Of a stretch of 64,000 bases of DNA, positions 47,401-56,954 are shown one piece after another. The notes under the pieces were generated by a model, which did not search any database, was not told the origin of the DNA, and saw only the letters and a program-made list of their open reading frames with translations. The stretch comes from Clitoria ternatea. Its lineage: Eukaryota > Streptophyta > Magnoliopsida > Fabales > Fabaceae. How positions within the stretch are numbered: position 1 is the first letter of the stretch; the number at the start of each line of letters is the position of its first letter. A program made the translations under genes and the position numbers. The stretch is from positions 185,760,501 through 185,824,500 of the forward strand of contig CM075669.1 of assembly GCA_037962975.1 (NCBI GenBank). The letters are read 5' to 3'.

Positions 47401-48559
47401 CCAGAATGGACTTTACGCAATATTAAAGGTGGCAAGCTTATGTTTGACCCTCTTTCTTGGCATTAGGAGGTAAACCTGAGACGATTATGTGGGTGCATGA
47501 GGGATAATGTGATAGTGACATAACATGGTGGTGATTGAGGATGATTGGTACATAAGAATTAATTAATTATGTATTTACCACCTGAATTAAAATAACGAAT
47601 TATGATGTATATGCCATTTGAAATAGAGTGATAAGAGGATGATAATGAGATTGTGATGGCAGGGTTATGAGATATACCCTAGGATGAATTTGAAATGTAT
47701 GAAGGGATAAACAAATGACATCGTATGAATTATAAATAGATGAATTAGAGGAAATATGATATTAAATAATGTTAGATGATGATGTTGAACACTCTCTTGC
47801 ACAAAGAGGTGTATATTTATATTGATGAATTGTTGTGTACCATTGTGTGTGATACAAGCATGGTCTTGTATGTGTGGTATGTAATATGAAATTGAAAATG
47901 TTGTGAATGCCACACAATTTTATATATATACATATGAGTATACTTGAGCAACGGTAATGAGTAATGAGATGAAAATCCACTAAATGAAGTGTGATAATAT
48001 TGATGAATAATATGTGATGTTGAAATGCCATAGCGGCTGTTTGCAAGTATTGACTTGCGTGTATGATGTGAAATATATGTGAAAATATGTTGAGATGGAA
48101 ATGCCACATTAAAACTTGAAAATAATAAATTATGAAACCAACAATGTTGAAATCCACTAAGGTGTATGGTGGTGTTGGTGATTGTGATGATGATGATGTT
48201 TGATGAGTGGCATTTAGGATGCACATAGTGAGTATGCATTTGATTTGCATTGCATTGCATCCATATCATATCATAACTGCCGGTGTTGGAATATTAGGGG
48301 ACTCCCCCGGTTGGCCCAGTGGGAGGGCGGCTTAGTGCACGAGCATTTATGTTGTTCCCCTATGATAAGTGTTGAATAAGTATTGATTTCATGACTCATT
48401 TGAACCAATTTTGTAAAGATTTTTAGCTAAATTAAGGAATTATTGAAGGAAGTAAGCATGAATCCTCTAAACATTGTATAAAAAGAAATGTTGTGGAAAG
48501 CTGCAGGAAAGACAAAGTAAGCAAGCTTGAGCATGAAAGTTGGGAAACATGAAGCACAT

Positions 48560-49118
48560 CTCACGCTTAAGCGTGAAGATTAAACGCTTAAGCGAGGATT
48601 AAACATGACTAAAGGGAAACAGAGGCATCAGGACCCCCCTCACGCTCAAGCCTGGGGATGAGACGCTTGAGCGTGAGCGTGAGCGTGACCCTGCGCATGA
48701 AGCACGCTTGAGCGTGAATAAATGGAGCTTGAGCGTCACCAGGTACATGAAAGGCGCTTGAGCGTAGGCCTTACACGCTTGAGCGTGAGGGATGGATAAT
48801 AAGGCCACGCTTGAGCGCAGCTAAAGAGGAGTAAGCGTGAGCAATGGTTTGCACCAAAAGGAAGGCCACGCTCAAGCGTGGGAAGGAGCCGCTTGGGCGT
48901 AAACTCGATCCCGCTTGAGCGTGGCTTGAGCGTGGAATACATCTGTTAGGAAAGAGGAGCTCGCTTAAAGCGTAACAGGCCCAGCTTGAAGCGAAGGATC
49001 AAGCATATGCTAAACAAAGGAACCACGCTTAAGCGTGGTCAAGAAAGCTCAAGCGCAAGACAATCAAAAAGCATCAGAGCCCTTCACGCTTGAGCGTGAC
49101 CATCAAGCTCAAGCGTGA
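48560..49118. repeat. Palindromic array (CACGCTCAAGCGTG type) in the E LTR
   Basis: About twenty units, mostly ACGCTTGAGCGTG/CACGCTCAAGCGTG, in both centre orientations (CA and TG), ending ~140 bases upstream of the TATA box. Confidence 0.85.
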
Positions 49119-49259
49119 CTCACACAGCATGGGTTTCTTAATTCTTTATTCATCAATGATGCGATGCCAACTCACCCACTTTCTTCTGTTTCCACCAATC
49201 TCTGAAAGATGTTGCATGGGTTCTACACAAGTGGGCAAGAGAAGCTGAACCTAAACTCC

Positions 49260-49266
49260 TATAAAT
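49260..49266 (+). promoter_or_regulatory. TATA box of the E LTR
   Basis: TATAAAT in CTCCTATAAATCAAGC. The equivalent place in H's LTR (minus, 59353-59347) reads TATAAAG. Confidence 0.6.
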
Positions 49267-50152
49267 CAAGCTGCAAACAACATCATCATCATCAATCTCC
49301 TAACATCATACATCATTTCATCCTCTGTATTTTTCATTTCACACTTTCCATTTTCTGTATTCATTTCTTTGATGGTGAAAATGCAAGGCATGAGTAACTA
49401 ATTTCCCTTATGGGATTGGCTGTAATCCATTCAACACTGAAGTAATGCTGTCGTAAGTTTTTCATTGAGTAATGAGATTTGATAAAGTTTCTGTATTTCC
49501 TTCTGCGTTTAATGCCTGAAAGTACTTGATCACTATTTTCTTGTTCTAAGTTTTCTTGAGTATGCTGGGAAGTGACTTTTGAAAGCAGACCCTGAAAGAA
49601 ATGCTTGTTGTGAGTAGGTAGCCAGGGATGGCGTCTAACGCAACAAACGTCAAAACAATCGATCGATAATGCTGGAATGGTTTCCAAAGTGACTGAGGGA
49701 TCAGCGGTTTGGAAATCATTCTTATGAATTTTGTAGTCGAGGGATCGATGCAAATGACTTTGATTGTGACGTAGAACTTATCTTTTCGATTTACTTATAT
49801 GGAAACTTATGCAGCTTACAGAGGTGAAGATGTGATGAAGCCAATCCCTGTTTTACAAAACTGACTTTTCCAACCTCATTTACTGTCATCTTTTGCACAA
49901 AATTATTCTCTGTTATTCTGTTACTTGCTGTTTTTTCATTCAACAACGTTCACAACAAACCCAAACAAAAACTTTCTGCCAAATCAATTCAAACTAAAGT
50001 CTTCATTCTAGCACCTCCTCAGTGGAACGACAACTATACTATATTACAACTTCTGTGTTTAAACTTGGCACATCCATTTCATTGAGTTCATATTATACAA
50101 ACTTGATTCTCTTTCAGCAAACTCAATATAAGCAACAACACTCATCAAGTTT

Positions 50153-50170
50153 TGGCGCCGTTGCCGGGGA
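50153..50170 (+). other. Primer binding site of element E (tRNA-Asp)
   Basis: TGGCGCCGTTGCCGGGGA, complementary to the 3' end of tRNA-Asp, the primer typical of Athila elements. It starts 5 bases after the LTR end. Confidence 0.95.
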
Positions 50171-50300
50171 GGTGATTTAAGTTTGAATATTTTAGCATTG
50201 AATTGACAAGACAGTGTAAATAAACTTGTTTGTAATTTGTTTTTTTTTATTTTATTTTTTTTTACTTTTTTTTTTCCTTGCTACTTTGAGTTCTTGATTT

Positions 50301-53300
50301 ATGATCTTGAGAGGACAGGGTACAAAAGAACAACTTGCATTTGATCCTGAGATAGACAGGTTCCTCAAAAAAATCAAGAAAGCCAAGCAGAACTTCCACG
50401 TAGGACAAACTCCCTCTGTTACAATGGAGAACAACAACAATAATCAAAATCCACCAAGGAGAACACTTGGAGATTACACATTGCAACAAGGACCTAGACA
50501 CTACTCAAGCATTGCTATACCAAATACAATCAGGGCTATAGAAATGAAACCTGCTTTCCTTAGTTTAATTAGTTCCCATCAATTTCATGGAATGTCCAGT
50601 GAAGATCCTTACACTCACTTGGCCACATTCTATGAATTGGTAGGAACAATGGGATTTGAACAGGAAGTAATTGAGGCAGCATACCTAAGATTGTTTCCTT
50701 TTTCTCTTGCAGGAAAAGCTAAAGAATGGCTCCAGTCACACCCAAATCAAAGCTTGAACAGCTGGGAGACAGTGGAGGAAAAATTCCTACACAGATTCTT
50801 CCCACCATCCAGATTCATCAAGGCTAAATCAGATATCACAACATTTAAACAAAGCCATGATGAACCCTTTTGTGAAGCATGGGAACGCTTCAAATCTCTC
50901 CTCAGAAGATGCCCAAACCATGGACTGGAAGATATTGCCCAATTGAATATCTTTTACAGTGGTTTAAAGGGTGATACTAAAATGATTTTGGATGCAGCAG
51001 CTGGAGGAACCATGATGACAGTGGATGCAGAGCAAGCTACAGGGATCATTGAAGCATTATCATCCACAGATTACCAGGCTCAGCATGACAGAACACAAAT
51101 CCAAAAGAAGGGAGTGTTGGAACTTAATACAACAGATGCCATTTTGGCTCAAAATAAGATTTTGACACAACAAATTGAAGTTCTGACACAGCAAATGGCA
51201 AAACTCCCGCAACAACTGCATGCTGTACAGTCCTCTACAGGAAACCAACAAGCACAAATTAGATGTGACTTTTGTGGAGGAGAACATCAGAATGGACACT
51301 GCCAAGGAGAACAAGGAGACCACTCTATCCTCTATATGAATAACCAAGGTAAGCAAAGTAACTTCAATAACAATACTTACCCCAATAATTTTTCACAGGG
51401 ATGGAGGAATAGTCAAAATGGTGGATGGAAGCAAGAAGCAAGCACATCCAACAGACAGCAACCTTATCAGCAAGGTCCTTCATTGACAGAAAGGACATCA
51501 AAACTAGAGGACACTCTAGAAAAATTCATGCAGGTCTCAATCACCAACCAAAAGAACACTGATGCTTCGATAAGAAACCTGGAGACACAAGTGGGGCAAT
51601 TGGCTCGCCAAATTGCAGAGCATCACAACTCTCAATTTGGAGCTAATACACACCCAAATCCAAAGGAGCAATGCAAAGCAATCACAACAAGAAGTGGAAA
51701 GGTCATTGGACAAAAAGAGAATGACAAGGTGGAAGAAAAAGTAGAAAAAGAAAAAGAAACAGAAGAGGAAGTTAGTGATATGAAGGAGGAAGTTGAAAAA
51801 GAAAAAAAGAAAGAAATAAAAGAGGGGAAGAAGAAGGTGGACGACCCAACACCACAACTGAAGAGCTTGCCGTATCCAAAGAACCCTTCAAAAATGGACA
51901 AGGAAAGGCAATTTGCAAGATTTATGGATATCTTCAAAAGGTTACAAATAAACATACCTTTTGTGGAAGCCATGGAGCAAATGCCAACTTACGCTAAATT
52001 TATGAAGGAACTGTTAACAAAGAAGAAGAGATTTTCTGAAGAAACAGTGGAGCATGCAGCAGGCTGCAGTGCCATCATTCAAAAGGCACTGCCACAAAAA
52101 ACAAAAGACCCCGGAAGTTTCACAATCCCAGTAACTATTGGTACTCTACCAGTAGGAAAAGCACTCTTGGATTTGGGAGCAAGCATTAATCTAATGCCTC
52201 TCTCAATGGTGAAAAAAATTGGAGATCTTGAGGTGAAGCCAACCCGGATGACCCTCCAGCTGGCGGATAGGTCTATGAAATTTCCATATGGCATAGCTGA
52301 AGATGTACTGGTAAGAGTTGACAAGTTTGTGTTTCCTGTAGATTTTGTCATAATGGATATAGAAGAAGATGCAGAAGTACCTCTCATTTTGGGGAGACCC
52401 TTCATGAAGACTGCAAAAGTAATCATTGATGTGGATGACGGGAAGTTAAAAGTGAGAGTGCAAGATGAAGAAGTAAACTTCAACATGTTTGATGCAATGA
52501 AATACCCAAAAGACAAACAACAGTGCTTCAAAATTGACATTGAAGAAGAAACCATCAGAGAACAAACCAACGAATGGTTCAACAGAGACCCACTAGAGAA
52601 GCTGAACATTGGAGCAATGGAGGAAGACAAGAAGGACAAGCAAGATACTCAAAAAGAAAGTCACTTTGAAAGGCTGTCTGAGGAAACAAAAGAAGTTGTC
52701 CCACCAAAAGTGGAGTTAAAAGCTTTACCTCCACACTTGAAATATGTCTTTCTTGATAATGATAACCAAAAACCTGTTATTATTAATAGGGAATTGACAG
52801 GTACAGAAGAGAAGCAGTTGATTCAAGTGTTAAAGGAACATTCAACAGCGATTGGATGGAGGCTGGAAGATTTGAAGGGAATAAGCCCAGCTTACTGCAC
52901 TCATCACATTTACATGGAACAAGAATTCAAACCAATTGCTCAGCCACAGAGACGTTTGAACCCAACTATGAAGGAGGTGGTAAAAGGGGAGGTAACTAAA
53001 TTACTAGAAGCTGGTATAATTTATCCTATTTCTGATAGCTCTTGGGTAAGTCCTGTGCAGGTTGTTCCAAAGAAAGGAGGAATCACTGTCATACAGAATG
53101 AGAAGCATGAATTGATCCCTACAAGAACAGTCACAGGATGGAGGATGTGTATCGATTACAGGAAACTAAACACTGCTACCCGGAAAGATCACTTCCCTCT
53201 ACCCTTCATGGATCAAATGTTAGAAAGACTTGCAGGTCAAGCATACTACTGCTTCCTAGATGGATACTCAGGGTATAACCAGATCGCAGTTGCACCTGAG

Positions 53301-55604
53301 GATCAAGAAAAAACAGTATTCACATGTCCCTTTGGGGTATTTGCATACAGAAAAATGCCCTTCGGATTGTGCAATGCCCCTGCAACATTTCAAAGATGTA
53401 TGCTTGCTATCTTCTCTGATTTGGTGGAAAAATGCATAGAGGTTTTCATGGATGATTTCTCTGTTTTTGGTTCATCATTTGATCAATGTTTGAATAATTT
53501 GACCATTGTGTTGAAAAGATGTGTAGACACCAATTTGGTTTTGAATTGGGAAAAATGTCACTTCATGGTGACTGAAGGCATTGTATTAGGACATCAAATC
53601 TCCAAAAGAGGTATTGAAGTGGACAAAGCAAAGGTAGAAGTAATCGAGAAATTGCCACCACCAGGAAATGTAAAAGGAGTCAGAAGCTTCTTGGGCCATG
53701 CAGGATTTTATAGAAGGTTCATCAAGGACTTCTCAAAAATTGCAAAGCCTTTGAGTAATCTCTTAAACAAAGACACTCCTTTTATTTTTGATGATTCTTG
53801 TTTACATGCCTTTGAGACTCTAAAGCATAAACTAACATGTGCACCTGTAATAGTTGCCCCTGATTGGGGACTAGATTTTGAAATAATGTATGATGCCAGT
53901 GATTATGCTGTTGGGGCCGTATTAGGACAAAGAAAGGCTAAAATTTTTCATGTTATACACTATGCTAGTAAAGTTTTAAACCCTGCACAAACAAATTATG
54001 CAACAACAGAGAAAGAACTCTTAGCAATAGTGTTTGGCCTGGAAAAATTTAGACCTTATCTGATTGGTTCCAAGATTACTATTTTTACTGACCATGCTGC
54101 CATTAAATATCTGTTGAATAAGCCTGATTCTAAGCCTAGACTAATTAGATGGATCTTGCTAATGCAAGAATTCAACCTAGTAGTCAAAGACAAAAAGGGC
54201 AGCGAAAATTTCATTGCAGATCATTTGTCCCGACTTGTCAATCAGGAAGTCACACGGCTCCAACCTGAAGTGAAGGAAGAATTTCCTGATGAGAAGCCAC
54301 TGATGATGAAAGAACGGCCATGGTTTGCAGACATGGCCAACTTTAAAGCTGCTGGAATGCTGCCTGATGACCTTTCATGGCAGCAGAAGAAGAAGTTTCT
54401 AAGGGATGCAAAGCAATTCATATGGGATGACCCCTACCTATTCAAACTTGGATCAGATCACATCTTGAGGAGATGTGTGTCCCAAGAGGAGGCTGAGAGC
54501 ATCCTATGGCACTGTCACAGCTCACCCTATGGAGGACATTTCAATGGGGAAAGGACAGCAGCAAAGATCCTCCAATCAGGTTTTTATTGGCCCTCTTTGT
54601 TTAAAGATGCTAATGTTTTTGTGCAGCATTGTGAAGCATGTCAGAAGACAGGAAACATATCAAAAAGACATGAGATGCCCTTGACTGCCATCCTTGAAAT
54701 AGAAGTCTTTGATTGCTGGGGCATCGATTTTACTGGGCCATTACCAATGTCATTCTCAAATGAGTACATAATTGTGGCAGTAGACTATGTCTCCAAGTGG
54801 GTGGAAGCCATGGCATGTACTAAAGCTGATGCCACGACTGTCATCAAATTTCTTAAGAAACACATTTTCAGCAGGTTTGGCACCCCAAGAGTTTTAATAA
54901 GTGATGGAGGCTCTCATTTCTGCAACAGTCAACTCCAAAGATGCCTTGAACATTATGGAGTCAAGCACAAAGTAACTTCCCCTTACCATCCTCAAGCCAA
55001 TGGCCAAGTGGAAGTATCCAACAGAGAAATTAAGAGGATACTTGAGAAGACAATCAGCCAAAGCAGAAAAGACTGGTCATTGAAGCTAGATGACGCTTTA
55101 TGGGCCTATAGAACAGCATACAAGGCACCAACTGGATTTTCACCTTATCAGTTGGTATATGGTAAAAATTGCCATCTTCCAGTGGAACTTGAGCATAAAG
55201 CATTTTGGGCACTAAAAACCCTCAACTATGACCCAAAGGCATCAGCTGAAGAAAGGAAGATTCAGATGCATAAGTTGGAAGAATGGAGGAATCATGCCTA
55301 TGACTCATCCAGGATCTATAAAGAAAAGATGAAGGTTTACCATGATAGACACATCATGAAGAAAAGTTTTCACCAGGGACAATCTGTTCTTCTTTTCAAC
55401 TCAAGGATGAAACTATTCCCAGGAAAACTCAAGTCTAAATGGTCAGGACCCTTTATTGTCAGGGAGGTGAAACCTTATGGAGCTATTGAGTTACAAGATC
55501 CAAAATCTGAAAGAACTTGGGTCGTGAACGGACAGAGAGTAAAGCCCTATCTAGGGGGAGAAGTGGAGAAGGTTGCCACTGACATCCTGCTAAAAGACCC
55601 ATGA
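50301..55604 (+). CDS. Gag-Pol polyprotein of Athila element E, 1767 residues, intact
   Basis: Start ATG 50301 is the first in frame, 130 bases after the primer site. Order: gag domain (~residues 85-225, KAKEWLQSHPNQSLNSWE), zinc knuckle CDFCGGEHQNGHC (from C322), lysine/glutamate-rich linker (~470-515), aspartic protease with D624-LGA, reverse transcriptase with FMDD (D1051, D1052), RNase H (D1198 in MYDASDYAVG; TTEKELLAIV; FTDHAAIKYL), integrase zinc finger (H1404 to the CEAC cysteines), and integrase core D1476, D1535, E1571 (exactly 35 residues between the last two). All catalytic residues I can check are present and there is no stop or frameshift. It would package, copy and insert the element's RNA. 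No chromodomain, as usual for Athila. Single-frame gag-pol implies one polyprotein. Confidence 0.95.
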   Translation: MILRGQGTKEQLAFDPEIDRFLKKIKKAKQNFHVGQTPSVTMENNNNNQNPPRRTLGDYTLQQGPRHYSSIAIPNTIRAIEMKPAFLSLISSHQFHGMSSEDPYTHLATFYELVGTMGFEQEVIEAAYLRLFPFSLAGKAKEWLQSHPNQSLNSWETVEEKFLHRFFPPSRFIKAKSDITTFKQSHDEPFCEAWERFKSLLRRCPNHGLEDIAQLNIFYSGLKGDTKMILDAAAGGTMMTVDAEQATGIIEALSSTDYQAQHDRTQIQKKGVLELNTTDAILAQNKILTQQIEVLTQQMAKLPQQLHAVQSSTGNQQAQIRCDFCGGEHQNGHCQGEQGDHSILYMNNQGKQSNFNNNTYPNNFSQGWRNSQNGGWKQEASTSNRQQPYQQGPSLTERTSKLEDTLEKFMQVSITNQKNTDASIRNLETQVGQLARQIAEHHNSQFGANTHPNPKEQCKAITTRSGKVIGQKENDKVEEKVEKEKETEEEVSDMKEEVEKEKKKEIKEGKKKVDDPTPQLKSLPYPKNPSKMDKERQFARFMDIFKRLQINIPFVEAMEQMPTYAKFMKELLTKKKRFSEETVEHAAGCSAIIQKALPQKTKDPGSFTIPVTIGTLPVGKALLDLGASINLMPLSMVKKIGDLEVKPTRMTLQLADRSMKFPYGIAEDVLVRVDKFVFPVDFVIMDIEEDAEVPLILGRPFMKTAKVIIDVDDGKLKVRVQDEEVNFNMFDAMKYPKDKQQCFKIDIEEETIREQTNEWFNRDPLEKLNIGAMEEDKKDKQDTQKESHFERLSEETKEVVPPKVELKALPPHLKYVFLDNDNQKPVIINRELTGTEEKQLIQVLKEHSTAIGWRLEDLKGISPAYCTHHIYMEQEFKPIAQPQRRLNPTMKEVVKGEVTKLLEAGIIYPISDSSWVSPVQVVPKKGGITVIQNEKHELIPTRTVTGWRMCIDYRKLNTATRKDHFPLPFMDQMLERLAGQAYYCFLDGYSGYNQIAVAPEDQEKTVFTCPFGVFAYRKMPFGLCNAPATFQRCMLAIFSDLVEKCIEVFMDDFSVFGSSFDQCLNNLTIVLKRCVDTNLVLNWEKCHFMVTEGIVLGHQISKRGIEVDKAKVEVIEKLPPPGNVKGVRSFLGHAGFYRRFIKDFSKIAKPLSNLLNKDTPFIFDDSCLHAFETLKHKLTCAPVIVAPDWGLDFEIMYDASDYAVGAVLGQRKAKIFHVIHYASKVLNPAQTNYATTEKELLAIVFGLEKFRPYLIGSKITIFTDHAAIKYLLNKPDSKPRLIRWILLMQEFNLVVKDKKGSENFIADHLSRLVNQEVTRLQPEVKEEFPDEKPLMMKERPWFADMANFKAAGMLPDDLSWQQKKKFLRDAKQFIWDDPYLFKLGSDHILRRCVSQEEAESILWHCHSSPYGGHFNGERTAAKILQSGFYWPSLFKDANVFVQHCEACQKTGNISKRHEMPLTAILEIEVFDCWGIDFTGPLPMSFSNEYIIVAVDYVSKWVEAMACTKADATTVIKFLKKHIFSRFGTPRVLISDGGSHFCNSQLQRCLEHYGVKHKVTSPYHPQANGQVEVSNREIKRILEKTISQSRKDWSLKLDDALWAYRTAYKAPTGFSPYQLVYGKNCHLPVELEHKAFWALKTLNYDPKASAEERKIQMHKLEEWRNHAYDSSRIYKEKMKVYHDRHIMKKSFHQGQSVLLFNSRMKLFPGKLKSKWSGPFIVREVKPYGAIELQDPKSERTWVVNGQRVKPYLGGEVEKVATDILLKDP

Positions 55605-56954
55605 TCAAACTCAGGCGTCGAGCTAATGACGTTAAACAAGCGCTTATTGGGAGGCAACCCAATCTTTTGTGTTTTATTTCTTTGAAGATTTTTCAAAAAT
55701 AAAAATAAAAATAAAAATAAAAAAAAAAAATAAAAAAGTTTCTGTTTACCTTGTAGAAGAGTCTCAAACAAAGGCAAACAAAACTGGAGTTGGAGGCTGA
55801 GTTCAGAGAGACATGAGGACATCACCACGCTCAAGCGTGGATAATCTAGCTTAAGCGAGCCAAGGTAAGTCCTAAACCATCCCCATCAAGCTTAAGCGTG
55901 AGAGTCAAGCTTAAGCGTGGCACCTCTGCTAAAGAAATTTTCAACAAAATAAACCCGATCTCGCTTAAGCGTGACCTATTACGCTTAAGCGAAAGGATCT
56001 GGACAGCAATCAGAGGCTGACACGCTCAAAGCAAGACCCCTGCGCCCAAGCGAGAAGTTAAACTAAGCATCAGATGGGTGATCACGCTCAAGCGTGATAC
56101 TTTGGCGCTCAAGCGCAACACCACTACGCTCAAGCGTGCCAAACATGCGCTCAAACGAGACATTAAATAGAGCATCAGGTATTGAAATCTTGCTACACGC
56201 TCAAGCGAGATAAACACCAGCCTGAGCGAGGAAAGTATACCTTGGAGCAACGCCCACACGCTCAAGCGTGATAACCCTGCGCTCAAGCGCGCAACTCTTA
56301 CGCCCAAGCGTGACGAAATCACGCTCAAGCGTGAAGTTTTCATTCTCAGACTCTGAATCCAGGCCGATCACGCTCAAGCGTGGATATATTGCGCTCAAGC
56401 GAGGAACTCGCACGCTCAAGCGTTACTTCATGACGCTCAAGCGTGAAATGCAAAAAGGCCCCCTGATAATAATAAATGCAGAATTCTGAAACCGCCCACT
56501 CTCTCACTCACGTAACCGTTCATCAACCTTCTGACTCTCTAAGTTTTGTAACCACCCTCTCTTCTCCAATAATTGTCTTTTCCCTTTCATTTCATAAATC
56601 ACACTTTTATTTTGCAAACCATTCTCTCTAGCACGTTCGGATCCTTCCAGGTAACCACTGCACTATCCTCTTTTTGAATTAACAGCATATGACTACTGTG
56701 TTAGGGAGAATTGATACCTTTCTTTTTGCACATGTTGATGTCATTTCTCTCTGTGTTTAATGAATGCTATGATCTATACTTGGTTGTTCCTGAATTGTTA
56801 GAGAAAGGCATTCAAGGTTTGGCTCTTGTGTTTCACTTTCATTGTAATGCATGTCCTTTTTCTATTTCACATTCTTTTAATGCATGCTGAATGTTTGATA
56901 AAAGTCCTAAAAGGAAGTATTTTAAGTGCAAAGTGGTTCTTAACCTTCTTGCAG
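55605..56954 (+). repeat. E pol-env spacer with a second palindromic array (55826-56447)
   Basis: After the pol stop comes GCTAATGACGTTAAACAAGCGC and GGGAGGCAACCCAATC (a short GGGAGGCAACCC palindrome-like block, shared with H at 61817-61860), an A-rich run (55690-55737), and then about 22 units of the CACGCTCAAGCGTG type in ~620 bases. The rest (56450-56954) is leader-like sequence ending in a splice acceptor. Minus- and plus-strand ORFs here (for example 56026-56343) are by-products of the array. Confidence 0.85.

Larger units (their letters stand above)
44201..48362 (+). repeat. Large Ty3/gypsy-type LTR G, interrupted by element E
   Basis: Starts TGTAACATCCTGG at 44201 and aligns over long stretches with LTR2 (minus strand) and, in the word-array zone, with LTR A (phrases such as GAAATATACCGAGTGGTA, GAGGGAGGCATGT). 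It has a pyrimidine zone (44510-44760), CCGAGTG words (46290-47220), palindromic arrays (46012-46262, 47247-47400) and an AT-rich tail. The 3' end is not reached: E interrupts at 48363, so the rest should lie beyond E and H. ORFs inside have no domains. Confidence 0.75.
48363..50147 (+). repeat. 5' LTR of element E
   Basis: 1785 bases, TGATAAGTG...CACTCATCA. Homologous in inverted orientation to H's LTR (58471-60318), near-identical over 49150-50147. A palindromic array lies at 48560-49118, a TATA box at 49260. Confidence 0.9.

Noticed and set aside
47762..48269. Overlapping minus-strand ORFs of 150-162 codons in LTR G
   Set aside because: Histidine/isoleucine-rich translation of AT-rich LTR DNA in two overlapping frames; no family.
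56026..56343. Minus-strand ORF rich in RLSV repeats
   Set aside because: Translation of the palindrome array in E's spacer.
55826..56447. CRISPR-like array of short palindromes
   Set aside because: Plant DNA; units are 10-16 bp with variable spacers of 5-40 bp, no constant repeat length and no cas genes.
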